A stretch of DNA of 64,000 nt from Arctopsyche grandis (taxonomy: Eukaryota; Arthropoda; Insecta; Trichoptera; Hydropsychidae). The notes under the pieces were generated by a model. It had not been told where the DNA came from. It worked only from the letters and a program-made list of their open reading frames with translations, and searched no databases. The stretch spans positions 11,890,079-11,954,078 of the forward strand of contig NC_135356.1 in the NCBI RefSeq assembly GCF_051622035.1. The letters run 5' to 3'. A program made the translations under genes and the position numbers. How positions within the stretch are numbered: the first letter of the stretch is position 1; every line of letters begins with the position of its first letter. Positions 22,683 to 34,378 of the stretch are shown here, piece after piece.

Positions 22683-23914
22683 AGAATATCAATCATCACA
22701 TAAACATTGATATTTGTATCGAAAACTGCAGATGTTTTGTTATTAATGAATTCACTATGGGCCGTAAGCACACGCACAGTTTTTTTTTCTTTACTTTTCT
22801 ATACTTTTCAAACTTTGTTCGATGGCCGTCAACACAGCGTTAGTGTTTTTAAATCCTCCAAACTATATACAAGTAGAAAGGATTATTTTAAAGATTTATT
22901 TTCAAACTTCCATTCATTGATATCATGCCATTTTCTTTATCCAAAATATCGATCAATAAATTTAAAAAAATATATATATATATTTCTATGGTTTAAAGCT
23001 TTACTTTTTTTTGATCGATTATATTCAGATTTAAGTTCCCCCGATTTTTTTCTGCATAAAATACATAGTTCTCAAATTGATTATTTCATTCAAACGAATA
23101 ACACGATGATTTATAAGATCCGATTTTTTATTTAATGGATAGAAAAGTTTCAAAGCTATGTTAAATTTTGAAACTCCATTACTTTTACCGTTACTTTACG
23201 AAAATTACGTGGGCTACCATAGAGTTTTCAGAAAATTAAGGCGGTCCATAATGAGTTAATAACAAATTAAATTTATCTAAAAAAATTAATATCAAATCGT
23301 AATTAAAAAATATATATGAGCTCAAAATTTTAAATAATTATAAATTATTATATACATAAGTGTAATAAATTATTAATAAAATCTCATTTTAATCGTATCG
23401 CAATATATGTATTGCATTCGAATTAATCCAAAATTGATCTTAAAGGTTTTATGTATGATCATAATAAGTCTGGAAAATAAAAATATTATTCATATTTAAA
23501 TAAATTTGTACTATTATACATATAATCAATATGTATTTAAGAAATGAAATCTAATATTCCAGATTTTTTTCCACCTGTTATATTATATTATACAATATTT
23601 GATAAGCCTATGTACGTGCATACACATGTCAATCTTTTCAAATTACTTACATAATATGTATGTACATATCGATGGTTTGGTGCACAGATATTGTATGTCC
23701 ATTTTTGAATTTGTATCGAATTTTAAATTTGTACACTACATAAATTTCGTTCAAAGGAAGAACCTGAATTATTCCGGCATCTACAAACTTACATCTACAG
23801 CACCAAGCCATCGATATGTACGATTAATGAAATTTTCAACTTAATTTTATCGGTGTTTTTATCATCTAGAACTATAATAATTTAAAAAATTGATTACAAT
23901 TTAACACGTATACA
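22683..23914. other. Intergenic stretch without recognisable gene
   Basis: AT-rich sequence after the acid phosphatase stop codon. It has scattered tatatgtatgtacata-type words and no open frame with family motifs. The polyadenylation signal of the gene is not obvious; AATAAA words occur at about 22957 and 23476. Confidence 0.5.
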
Positions 23915-25344
23915 TAGGGTTGCCATAATTGTCAAGCATTGATATGGGACATTTAAGTGCTACATAAATAAAACATGGAAAAGTAGGTAGGAAATAGTTT
24001 ATTTGAAAAAAATAGTCTTTTTTAGCCCAATCGTATTTTAACGATGATTTAACTTTTTTAATTAAATCGTTTTCCTCTTTTACATGATGATAAAATTGGG
24101 CGCAAGTCATTTTAAAATTATACTGGTAAACCAAAATTGTCTCAACTGCCAGCTTATTTCTTTCATCCGACCATTGTGTTGACATCAGGGAAAATATTCT
24201 CTCCACATTGACATTGTGGGCTGGAATGGCAAATATATACTCACATAGTTTTATTAAACATGACTTCTGTTCAATATGCTTGGTATCTCTAAAAAACTTC
24301 AGCCATTTCTCTTCCATACTCAATTTCAGCGTTGTCTCCCAGTTTTCGTTGGTATTATTTTTATTTAAAAAATCTTTTAAATATACGAACTGGTTGAAAA
24401 GAAGATCATTGTTTCCAACATCGATGTTCCTTACTTGCAAATATTCAATGGTTCGTTCTATTTCCCCCCCATTCAGGAACTTGCTTCGGAGTCATCCAAT
24501 CGAAAGCATTAAATTTTTTGAATGATTGGGACCACTTATCAATATATTCCACAGCAGTGCTAAAGAAATCGACAGTCTGTTTTTCGAAAGTTTCCACTTT
24601 GGCACTGTTTCCAGAATCAAGCTTTAAGAGATTTAAGATTTTTTTTGTCGTCATTCCAATAAAATTGGATTTTTTTCTATCGATCATATGTCGTTTTGCC
24701 TCTTCTAATAAAGACTTTACTTCCAGGACTGTGATGTTTGATTTTTTAATTTGAGATTCAAATGTATTGAGCTGTGAATGCAAGAAGCAAAAATAAGCTT
24801 CAATCATTGGATCATCAAAAAAATCTTTAAGGGCTTTTGGTGGTCTGTCTTCGTTAGCGAAAAAATCTTTTAATGGCTGCCACAGATTCAATATTCTTTC
24901 AATTGCAGGTAAAAGTGATAACCACCTGGTCCCAACGTAGGATAATAAGTTTTGGTAGGCAACACCAACATATTCACAAAAGTCTTTGAGTTTTTCAGTC
25001 CTCACGGTGTAAATGTTAAAGTACTTGAATATCTTGACGACTATTGATTCAACGTCGACAGTCAAAACATCAGCGGCTATTCATAGAGTGTTATGCAAAA
25101 CGTGTGCTAGACATCCTATGCCTTCAATATCTCTTTCCAATTAAGAATTCAGTCTAAAAAAACATTATTTCTTCCAGCTCGGTCTAGACCTCCAAAGTTA
25201 GTGTTCGTATTATCTCCACAAAAAACGATAAGCTTATCCATGGGAATATTTCAGTTTAGGGAGAAAACGGGACAAATTGTAAAACGGGACCGGGTAGTGA
25301 AATACGGGACATGTTCCGTATATACGGGACGTATGGCAACCCTA
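23915..25344 (-). mobile_element. hAT transposon, internally deleted, with perfect target duplications
   Basis: 13-bp inverted termini TAGGGTTGCCATA are flanked by perfect 8-bp duplications cgtataca (23907-23914 and 25345-25352). Length is 1430 bp. The minus strand encodes the C-terminal two thirds of a ZBED/KIAA1586-like hAT transposase. It starts in KLIVFCGDNTNTNFGGL near 25240 (the second catalytic aspartate region), then VGTRWLSLLPAIERIL near 24930, and ends with the dimerisation block IPAHNVNVERIFSLMSTQW near 24190. Breaks: a frame shift near 25130, a stop at about 25080, and a frame shift in the C7 run at 24464-24470. The N-terminal DNA-binding part and first catalytic aspartate are deleted, so the copy is non-autonomous. 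Clean target duplications mean the insertion is fairly young. Confidence 0.95.
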
Positions 25345-25774
25345 CGTATACATATATATGTATCTGCGGGATAGTGGTTTAATTTTAGAAGCGTTTATTT
25401 ATTGTTTGATCTATAATTGTAATATTATTACCTTAATTGTAAACTTTTTAAATGAAAATTGTTATAAAAAAAATGCATTTTCTTTTGAAACTACTATAAA
25501 ATCAACTGTAAAAAATTCTAAACCAAAAATAAGGTTGACGAAACAGTTTTAAACTCTTGGAAAAATGTAATTTTGGACTTGTAATAAATTAGGGCAGTGA
25601 AATGTTAGTATTGTGTGTGGTTTACCGAGCAGTTACAATTTAAACGACTACTCGTTCCGAATACATGTATAATACTAAGAGGAATCTGTATAGCTTTTTG
25701 AATATTACCGGTATTGCTTTGAATATACATATGTACATATCTTCCTTGTGGGAAAATGCTCAAAGGTTATCTAA

Positions 25775-26115
25775 AGCCGGGTACTCACTTGCGAACTGTA
25801 ACTGGGTGGATACAGTAGCACTCGGTAGATGAGTATTTAACGTCTTCATCAACACAAGCCGATGGTGCGAGCCCCCATTTCATTCAGTATTCATTCGGAG
25901 CTTGGGCTAACGAGATGTGCAATTCGCCATTGTGCAAATATACTGATTTGAAATCCACTGGAGGCTCGCCACTTCAAACACTGTCCTTTAATTCGTTGCA
26001 AAAACTGACATAGTGATGGATTGCTGCGAGCTTACCTTGGCGGCTCGCAAACCAATAAAGCATCTACATGGTTACCGTATCGACTCGGCTACAGCAAGTG
26101 CATAATTACCCGGCT
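25775..26115. mobile_element. PIF/Harbinger-like MITE
   Basis: The inverted ends AGCCGGGTA and TACCCGGCT are flanked by TAA on both sides (25772-25774 and 26116-26118). A 3-bp TWA duplication is the Harbinger pattern. Inverted similarity extends weakly inside the ends (gatacagtagc against a gatacggtaacc complement). 341 bp, non-coding. Confidence 0.75.
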
Positions 26116-26483
26116 TAAGAAATACTGAATTACTTCTTTTGTAACTGTGCTTTAATCATATTTAATGTTGACTTCAAATAATTTTCCTTTTTGATTCAGA
26201 ATTGCTACCAAACCTACGATGTTTTCACCTCACGAAAGCATATTTCCAAAATTCTATTAGACGTGTTAATTGTATTGGAAACAAATACGCACACATACAT
26301 TGAAACTATATTAGTGATCAATATCTTATATGTTGAATATTATCTTATATATTTATAATATTATCAATATCTTTTTTGTTGAATGTTTTTTCGAGGGAAG
26401 AAAGCATTCCCCTTTATTTGCAAATCTCAAATCTTGATATAAGGTATGTCTTTATGAGATAAAAACGGTGTATATAGTATTAA

Positions 26484-27350
26484 AAAAATTGTCAATTACA
26501 TTTAAGTTGGAATAAATATAATATGTTTTATTAACTAGCGTGATTCACTTCTATCTTGTTCGGGTCGTAAAAGATCAACAGAGTCAAGTCTTCCTTTTTA
26601 GTATTTGCTTTAATTAATAGTATTACAATATATGTCAAATAGTCTGAAATTTCAAATTTTTTAAAATCAAATTGTCTCAAAATCAAATGTCAAGCCCTTG
26701 TCCTATTTACAAAAAAATTATATAAAAACATACATATACATATATAAGTTCTCCATCGAAAACGATTTGGTCACATGTGGTATGAGCATTAAAGAATTAA
26801 TAATGAAAAATCATGTTTTTTACAAATTCACATATTTAAAGATAATTTTAAAACAAGATTTGTGTATGTATTCAGGTACCAAAATTTAAAATTAAACCTA
26901 ATATATCAAAATGGACAAACCCTATTAAAAAAAATGTCAATTACATTTAAGGTGGAACAAATATAATATATTTTAATAACTTGTGTGATTCATTTCTATT
27001 TTATTCGGGGCTGTGAAGTCAGAGTCGTAAAAGATCAATGGAGTCAAGACTTCTCAAATTTCAATTTTTTTATTATCAAATGTCAACTCCACAGCCCTTG
27101 TTTTATTTACAAAAAAATTATAACATATAAAGGTTCTACATCGAAAAGGATATAGTCATATGTGGTATGAGCATTAAAGAATTAATAATAAAAAATCATG
27201 TTTTTTACAAATTCATATATTTAAAGATACATGTGATATGAGCATTAAAGAATAAATAATGAAAAATCATGTTTTTTACAAATTCACATATTTAAAGATA
27301 ATTTAAAATTAACAAGCCCTATATAACACAGTCACTGTGTAATTTAACAT
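26484..27350. repeat. Tandem duplication (about 443 bp) in the 3' flank of the minus-strand paralogue
   Basis: The sequence from 26487 (tgtcaattacatttaag) recurs from about 26930 with moderate divergence. A shorter 70-bp unit (tatgagcattaaagaa...aaaaatcatgttttttacaaatt) occurs three times, ending at 27290. The same words appear inverted at 33430-33530, downstream of the plus-strand paralogue. So the 3' flank was part of the gene duplication. Confidence 0.7.
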
Positions 27351-27422
27351 GTTAATTAATTAAAAAAATATCTAGTATTCACCTTAAGTAAAAATTATCA
27401 GTAGAAATCAAAAAATAACAGT

Positions 27423-28624
27423 TTAATATAATGTCAACTGATTATTTGGATCGATGGCAGCTGACTGGCCGCCATTGCGCACAATGAAAAAAATGCCATC
27501 GTAGTGCATTCTGCGATCGCCTCTTCTAAAATTGCACAAAACTCATTTAAAAACAAGAAACATTTAAAAACATTAACATTAAGAAAGAGACGTACCTCAC
27601 GAACAAATGCCCGTTTGAGTTCAACGAGGCAGTACATTGGAATTGCTGATTTTTGATCGAAACGGTCCCTTGAGTCGGATTTAAACATATTTCATATGTA
27701 TAGGCGTCATGATAAATCCTGAAAGAATCGTTGAGTCAATTTGATAATTTGATCGCAATAATTTCAACCAACTTTACCAACCTGATGTTTTCGTTCGACG
27801 ACTGGCTTATATGAACGTTGCCGACTTTCCAATTTTCATGATTGATGTTGCTTAACCAGTATTGAGATGCGTGCATAACCGACCAAGCATTATTAATAGA
27901 ACCCCAGCCATAATGAGAATTGCTGAAAACGATACACAACTTTATTGCTCTTACACACAATTATTGTTCGTAACTATCTTAATCATACATAGCCAAATTT
28001 CATACAAGTAAAACGCCTTCGTAGTGAGATCATTCTCCATTAATAAAAACCAATCGAAAGTAGTTTTTGTACCGCCAGCATCCAGTAGGTATGTTACGGC
28101 GTGGTCATCCGTAGTGAAAGACACACCTTTCTTCCACATTTTTGCATATCTAAAACGTTTCGCACACGCTAGAAACAATATCTATTACTTTTTAAAACGA
28201 TCATACACACATGATTGGTTTTACCGAATTCCTCTTATATTAGCGGCTTGTATTTCTACTTGTGATGTGCATTCGAACACTTTTCCTTTGGGGTGTTCCA
28301 TGACTGACATGGTTCCGCAAGCGGAAATTGCCACTTTTATGCCGTATTCCAAATTCGCAAGATATACTGCTCCATCGACGGTTAATTCAAGGCTGAAATT
28401 GTCATTGTATAATAATTAGAATAGAAACGGTGAGTACTAAGAAAAGTGATTGAGATGACTCACATGTGTCCCTTCAAAAGTATAAATATTGTTCCTTGTT
28501 CTGAGATCTGTATTCCCGGCACCTATTTGAATTCAATATACAATTAATTTAGTACAATTCATGTGTAATATTGATACTTATATTATTTGCATACTATGGT
28601 GCATATTCCTTCGTCGTACGACAT
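27423..28624 (-). CDS. Uncharacterised 255-residue protein, 7 exons (paralogue of 32089-33285)
   Basis: I do not recognise the family. Exons in transcription order: 28624-28595, 28522-28464, 28392-28225, 28149-28006, 27922-27782, 27718-27596, 27525-27423. They total 768 nt with an intact frame and GT-AG junctions. The start is the ATG at 28624 (MSYDEGICTI); no signal peptide or membrane helix is visible, so it is probably cytosolic. Conserved stretches include LEYGIKVAISACGTMS (exon 3), KMWKKGVSFTTDD and LLDAGG (exon 4), ENWKVGNVHISQSS (exon 5) and GDRRMHYDG near the C-terminus. The beta-rich pattern with Gly-Asp turns suggests repeated strands, but this is inference. The plus-strand paralogue has the same exon phases, and most differences keep the frame, which points to a functional pair. 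Confidence 0.85.
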
Positions 28625-29154
28625 TCTATGATAGATCCTTAAACGTTGAAACCAGAATGAATTATTGAATATCTGTTTTTATTATAATCATGAAAAGCCG
28701 GTTTTTAATTATTTTTTTAATTTTAATTGAAATTGTTCTATTTATATCTACAATATACGAGTAGGATTCGATCCGTGAAAGAACTTGTGGCAATGATAGC
28801 TAATGACTCGTTCAGTGCTGATAAGTCACGTTAAGTTAAAGAAATTTGTGACGACGTTTAACAAAGTACAAACTATAACCATCAAAGTTGCCAGTCATTC
28901 GGATTTTGACGGGAATGTCCCGATTTAGTAACCAGTCCCGCGTTCCGAAATGCAGTCTGTAAATCCTGGTTTACAAAGAATTTTTTAAAATCTAACTAAT
29001 GGGTACATCGATACAAAATACGTAGCTGCAAACATCGTATGCATCGTTTCCGCAATCCTAGGATTCCCCCACAAGTACATACATGGATATGTGAGAAATG
29101 GATAATTGAATTATTAGTCACAAAGACAATTTTTGCCATTAAAATCGCGAATAC
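28625..29154. other. 5' flank of the minus-strand paralogue
   Basis: The first 50 bases upstream of the ATG (through aattcattctggtttcaacg) match the region upstream of the plus-strand copy. Beyond that I see no feature. The promoter should lie here, but no clear TATA box or initiator could be chosen. Confidence 0.4.
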
Positions 29155-29755
29155 ACAATATTCGGCACTCAAGTTCTCGTTAGTATGATGGACTTTTCGG
29201 CTGCCAGATGTTCCGTCATAAACATTTTAGTGACTTTGTGACCAGTAATCACCGAGACGAGAAATGATGGATACAGAGCCAAAAAGCTAAGAAAACATTT
29301 TAAACTTTTCAATTCTCCCACTTAAATACAAAAACAGAAAGAATTTTTACTTTAAAAACGATGGCAAGACGGAATTTTAAGGTGTCATATAAAGAGTTGG
29401 GTGAAATTTTAAAGAAAAATAAGATTCAAATTAATTTTAAATGCTTGTGCGATGACGAGTAATTTCATCGAGCGTTATCTCTATAAATATAATACATTAA
29501 TAATGAAATAATATTCACTGAATTAATAAAATCACATACTATAAAAGTTATAATCGCCCAGGCTGGAAATTGAATCTTTGGCTGTCGAATACATTACATA
29601 TGCTGTCGGTTTTTCCCCGAACATGTATTTACATATATGTACACTCATTCAAATGGTTCGGTGATTATTATTGGTCACAAAGTTATTAAAATCTCTATAA
29701 CGGAACATCTTTCAGCCGAAAAGTCCATCGTACTAACGATAACTATCATACTAAC
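29155..29755. repeat. Foldback repeat between the paralogues
   Basis: About 29160-29270 (ctcgttagtatgatggactt, ttcggctgccagatgttcc, agtgactttgtgacc) is inverted at about 29655-29755 (ggtcacaaagttattaaaat, ggaacatctttcagccgaa, aagtccatcgtactaacga). The arms are about 95 bases and the spacer about 385 bases, with no coding motif. A third related arm is at 8240-8340. The ends have no clear target duplication. Confidence 0.7.
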
Positions 29756-30429
29756 CCGTGTAAGTATATACGCGAGAAGGGGCTTTCAACACAAGAAATA
29801 GTAAAAATAGGATTCGTTCGTTTCATAAATTAAAACAAAATAGTGAATCAATATCTATGCTGCAAATAACTTGCGAGCGTACGACAGGACAAGATGTTTA
29901 TAATAAAATTATGTTTCTTCATATTTAGAACAATTTAAAATATCATAGGAGTTACATATGTATGTGTACGGATGTTGCTCCGTCAATGGTTAGGGTTATT
30001 TAAAGTATTTGTTACCCTTGGTCTCTTGCAAAGACAAGAAGCCCTAATATTATATCTTCGCACAGTTTTTTTTTTATTAAATAGAGAATCATCTAGTTAA
30101 AAAAAAAACCAGCAGCACTGAAACTTATACTAGATAAATTTCATCAAATCGAGACCGTTAAAAACACACATTTTTAAAAAATTATGGAAGTTATGGAAGT
30201 AGTTATGGAAGCTACATAAGTACAAATGTTTGCCTTTTCACACTCGAGTCAGGTGGTAGGGGTAAAGTTGTATGCCTTCATAAAACTTTGAATGAATTGT
30301 TTATCTTTTTCCGAAATTAAGGTATGAATGCTTTTGTAAAATATCTACAGAATAATGATTAGTGTGCTAAAATTGCATATTTATTAGGTATTTTTAATTT
30401 CTTTAATAACGTTAGCACAAGCGTTCAAA

Positions 30430-30560
30430 AGTCCTGTTCTTTTTATTAATAAATAAAAACTATGAAAAAATACGCGTTTTCTTGAATACACATACTATTA
30501 CGTACAAATTGGTAGATTTCCCGTTTTGAGGACAAAAATAAATCGTCACATTAATCATAT
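30430..30560 (+). mobile_element. Inverted hAT end fragment
   Basis: This is the reverse complement of 31395-31520: ttttgaggacaaaaataaat, caaattggtagat, gaaaaaatacgcgttttctt. With the minus-strand fragment at 31395 it forms an inverted pair around the duplicated block. 29756-30429 holds nothing recognisable. Confidence 0.65.
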
Positions 30561-30615
30561 CTGCATACATAGATAACGTTTATACATACAAACTGCTTCT
30601 TTTGGAAATACAATA

Positions 30616-31730
30616 TAAACATTGAAATTGTTCATAATTTATACCATCTCCTACTCGTCCCCTACGAGCAGACATCGTTTATGGCCCGTGCGAATTCCTC
30701 CCTATCATGGGCAAGCCGAAACAATTTTTCGAGTCCGAGTCCCATCCATGACCTGAATTTGGGTCTCTGGACTTGACCCAGCCGGGTAGCATCGGCCAAC
30801 ATATGACTTAAAAACCCGGATTCTGGGTACGTATTTAAAATTTCGATGGTTAACGTAAAAATTCAAAATGAGTTTCAGTCGATACGTTGAAAATATCCAA
30901 ATATGTGTTATTTATGTACATGATTCATATATGTACATATGTATGACCTTTATTTGCTCGAGAACTTGATTTTATGACCTCTGAGCAAACTGGGAGCGAT
31001 GGAAAGGTACCGAAAGCAATATAGCGTATGTACTGAAATTTGGCTAAATTTAGAATTTCACCCGTATACAGTGTACACATTTGCCTCTTCGAAAGCGAAG
31101 TAAGCTTTCGATTTTTATTATTATGTAGAATTTTGCCTTAGACTACTCAGACAATCGTTTCAACATTATCATATCTGATTTCGTTAACGGTAAGTACTTT
31201 ATTTTAATTATTTCTTGTAATTCTCTTAAAAAAATCAGTTTCATTCTTGACCGAAAATAAGTATATGTAGTTTTCATTATATTTTTTGGAAAACTACAAA
31301 ATCCTATAATAATAATGATAGTAATAAAGGGACACAAAATCACATATTTGCTAAATGTGCCGATAATATTGTATTCCTCTAGCGAGATACATATGTATAT
31401 CTAATGTGACCATTTATTTTTGTCCTCAAAACGGGACATCTACCAATTTTTACATATGTGTATACAAGAAAACGCGTATTTTTTCATAGTTTTTTTTATT
31501 AATAAAAAGAACAGGAATGTTGATGAAGAATGTTTTTCTGATGAACAAATTTTCTTAAGTATTACTGGGTTTGCTTTTAAATAAGAATGAAATTCTTGGC
31601 AGGATTTCTTAAAATTGATTTTATTAACAACATCGCTTTAAGAACTGCGACTTGCAATTGCGTATTCATCTGTGAAAAGACTCTTTCTACGGCTGCATTA
31701 GTTCCGGGCAGGCATAAAATGTATTCAACA

Positions 31731-31734
<4 letters not shown>
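30616..31734. repeat. Segmental duplication block, copy 2
   Basis: This is the direct repeat of positions 1-1848 and lacks the solo LTR, so it shows the empty site at 30760-30775. It carries the same minus-strand retroelement remnant (QRPKFRSWMGLGLEKLF) and hAT fragment. It lies just upstream of the intact plus-strand paralogue, as copy 1 lies upstream of the pseudogene. Confidence 0.85.
31395..31734 (-). pseudogene. hAT transposase C-terminal fragment, copy 2
   Basis: Same dimerisation fragment as at 1509-1845. In this copy the element end (taatgtgaccatttattttt, then cctcaaaacgggacatc) is present, giving a hAT-like terminus at about 31403. The domain itself has a 23-base gap relative to copy 1 (near 31665, before catctgtgaaaagactc), so it is more damaged. 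Confidence 0.75.

Positions 31735-31817
<83 letters not shown>
31735..31817. repeat. AT dinucleotide microsatellite
   Basis: About 80 bases of alternating T and A at the end of the duplicated block, in the same position as the array at 1849 but of different length. The following 31818-32040 is AT-rich and unassigned; copy 1 has the hAT element there instead. Confidence 0.9.
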
Positions 31818-31820
<3 letters not shown>

Positions 31821-32088
31821 ATTCAATAAATATACTCACTAACGTGTATTTTTAGCGTATATTATTTTAAAAATTTCAATTAAAATTAAAATTTTTTATT
31901 TAAATAAATAATAAAAACTAGCTTTTGTTTTCCTGTTTTTATCGAGCGTAACTCTTGTGGTGAAACATTATAAAGGTAAATTTATACAATATATGTATTC
32001 CAATATAAAAACAGTGTAAATTTATACAATATAAAACAGACATTCAATAATTCATTCTGGTTTCAACGTTTCAAGGATCTATCATTCA

Positions 32089-33285
32089 ATGTCGCGCGAC
32101 GGAAGAATATGCACCGTATTCAAAGAATATGCAAATAAGTATCAATACTTTTTTACACATGAATTGTACTAAATTAATTGTATATTGAATTCTATTAGGT
32201 GCCGGGAGTCCAAGTCTCACAACACGGAACAATATTTTTACTTTTGAAAGGACACATGTGAGTCATCTCAATCAATTTTCTTTGTGCTCACCGTATTTAG
32301 ACTAATTATACGATGACAATTTCAGACTTGAATTAACCATCGATGGAGGAGTGTATCTAGTGAATTTGGAATACGGCATAAAAGTGGCAATTTCCGCTTG
32401 CGGAACCATGTCAGCCATGGAACATCCCAAAGGAAAAGTTTTCGAATACACATCGAAAGTAGAAATACAAGCTGCTAACAAAAGAGGCATTAGGTAAAAC
32501 CAATCATGTGTGTATGGTCGTTTTAAAAAGTAATAGATATTGTTTCTAGCGTGTGCGAAACGTTTTAGATATGCAAAAATGTGGAAGAAAGGCGTGTCTT
32601 TCACTACCGATGACCGCGCCGTAACATTCTTACTGGATGCTGGTGGTCCAAAAACCACTGTGGATTGGTTTTTATTAATGGAGGACGATCTCAATTCGAA
32701 AGCATTTTATTTGTATGAAATTCAGCTATGTATGATCAAAATAGTTGAGAACATTAATAACGTTGTGTATCGTTTCCAGCAATTCTCAATATGGCAGGGG
32801 TTCCGTTAGTGACGCTGTGTCGCTTATGCACGGATCTCAATACTGGTTCAATGATTTCGATCAGGAAAATTGGAAAGTCGGCAACGTTCGTATAAGCCAG
32901 TCGTCGAATGGAAGCATCAGGTTGGTAAAATCGGTCGAAATTGTTGCGATGAAATTATCAAATTTACTCTATGTACGATTCTTTTAGGATTTATCACGAC
33001 GCCCATACGTATAAAATATGTTTAAATCCGACTCAAGGGGCCGTTTCGATCAAAAATCCACAATTTCAATGTACTGCCTCGTTGATCTCAAACGGGCATT
33101 TGTTCGTGAGGTACGTCTCTTTCTTAAAATGTTAATGGTTTGAGATGTTTCTAGTTTGTAAATGAGTTTTGTCCAATTTTAGAAAAGGCGATCGCAGAAT
33201 GCACTACGATGGAAATTTATTCGTTGTGCGAAATGGTGGTCAATCAGCTGCCATCGATGAAAATAATCAGTTGAAACTATATTAA
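32089..33285 (+). CDS. Uncharacterised 254-residue protein, 7 exons (paralogue of 28624-27423)
   Basis: Exons 32089-32115, 32199-32257, 32326-32493, 32569-32712, 32780-32920, 32988-33110 and 33183-33285 total 765 nt with an open frame. Exons 2-7 have exactly the same lengths as in the minus-strand copy (59, 168, 144, 141, 123, 103). Exon 1 is one codon shorter, because the donor there now reads ACC/gtattc in place of ATA/gtatgc; a weak donor, so exon 1 usage is less sure. Protein features match the paralogue: LEYGIKVAISACGTMS, KMWKKGVSFTTDD, LLDAGG, ENWKVGNVRISQSS and KGDRRMHYDGNLFVVRNGG. No signal peptide. Function unknown. It is divergently oriented to its paralogue, with 3.46 kb between the two start codons. 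Confidence 0.85.
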
Positions 33286-33997
33286 ACTCATTTTTACTTA
33301 ATTTGAATACTAGATTTTTTTAATCAATTAATATGTTAAATTACAAAGTGACTGTACATATATAATATATATAATATAATATAAGGTTTGTTCATTTTAA
33401 ATTTTGGTACTCAATACACAAATCTTGTTGTAAATCTATATTTAAATATATGAATTGGTAAAAAACATGATTTTTTTATTATTAATTCTTTAATGCTCAT
33501 ACCACATGTGAGCATATTGGTTTCGACGGAGAACTTATGTAGGTAGGTGCCAACAGTATGTACCTTGCCATATTGCTTGTCCCACTATCAATTTTTCGGT
33601 TTTGGTAAAAAAAATGAGAGTATTTTATTAAATAAAACAAAGAAATATGTTAATATGTATTATAAATTTGAGGATACACTTGATAACACTCTTTTGAGGA
33701 TACACCATAGATGTAGAAGATGTTATTCTACGTCTATGGGATACACTCGATGCATTTCTTGCATAATGAAAAAAAAGGGTCTGATTTTTTTTATATGGTC
33801 ACGAGAAGTCACACAATAAATTAAGGAGTAATGTGTGTATACAAAAAAAAAGCATTCAGTTGACAAGGTTGCTCTCAAATGGTTGCTCTCATCGATTATA
33901 TTAAGTATTATTAATTTCATATATGTTTCATGTTCATTTTAAATGAACCTATGTATATATTTACAGTATTTACATATTCATATATTAATAAAATAAT

Positions 33998-34204
33998 ATG
34001 TTAAACACAGAGAAACTGCAGGTCGTTGAAATGTGCGCCATTTTAACGAAACTAAGGCCGAAGCGAGTCGAGAATATTGACTTGGCAATAAAGAATGTTA
34101 TTTATTACCGAGCCGCTTTCGAGCATTCCGAAAAAATAAAACAATTTGCGTCTGGATTTCTTTCAGTACAACGCAAAAATAAGTACCACGTTTCAAAGTT
34201 TTGA
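33998..34204 (+). CDS. Small open frame of unknown status (68 codons)
   Basis: It starts MLNTEKLQVVEMCAILTKLR and contains RPKRVENIDLAIKNVIYYRA. The composition is more protein-like (charged, amphipathic) than that of neighbouring random frames. I do not recognise it, and there is no convincing splice partner. It could be an exon of an unrecognised gene, a transposon fragment or chance. 33286-33997 is otherwise AT-rich 3' flank of the paralogue. Confidence 0.25.
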   Translation: MLNTEKLQVVEMCAILTKLRPKRVENIDLAIKNVIYYRAAFEHSEKIKQFASGFLSVQRKNKYHVSKF

Positions 34205-34378
34205 TGTGGTTTGTAATAAAACTGCCGAGTTAATTATGTACTTAGTTTTAATTAGATTTTTATAGACAAAGAGGTTTTTTGCGTAAAGGGCTCTAAAATA
34301 TAGTGCTCTCAATATTGATTGCAGCTAATTGATACTGAATGCATTTACATATGTGTATGTACATACATACATACATAC

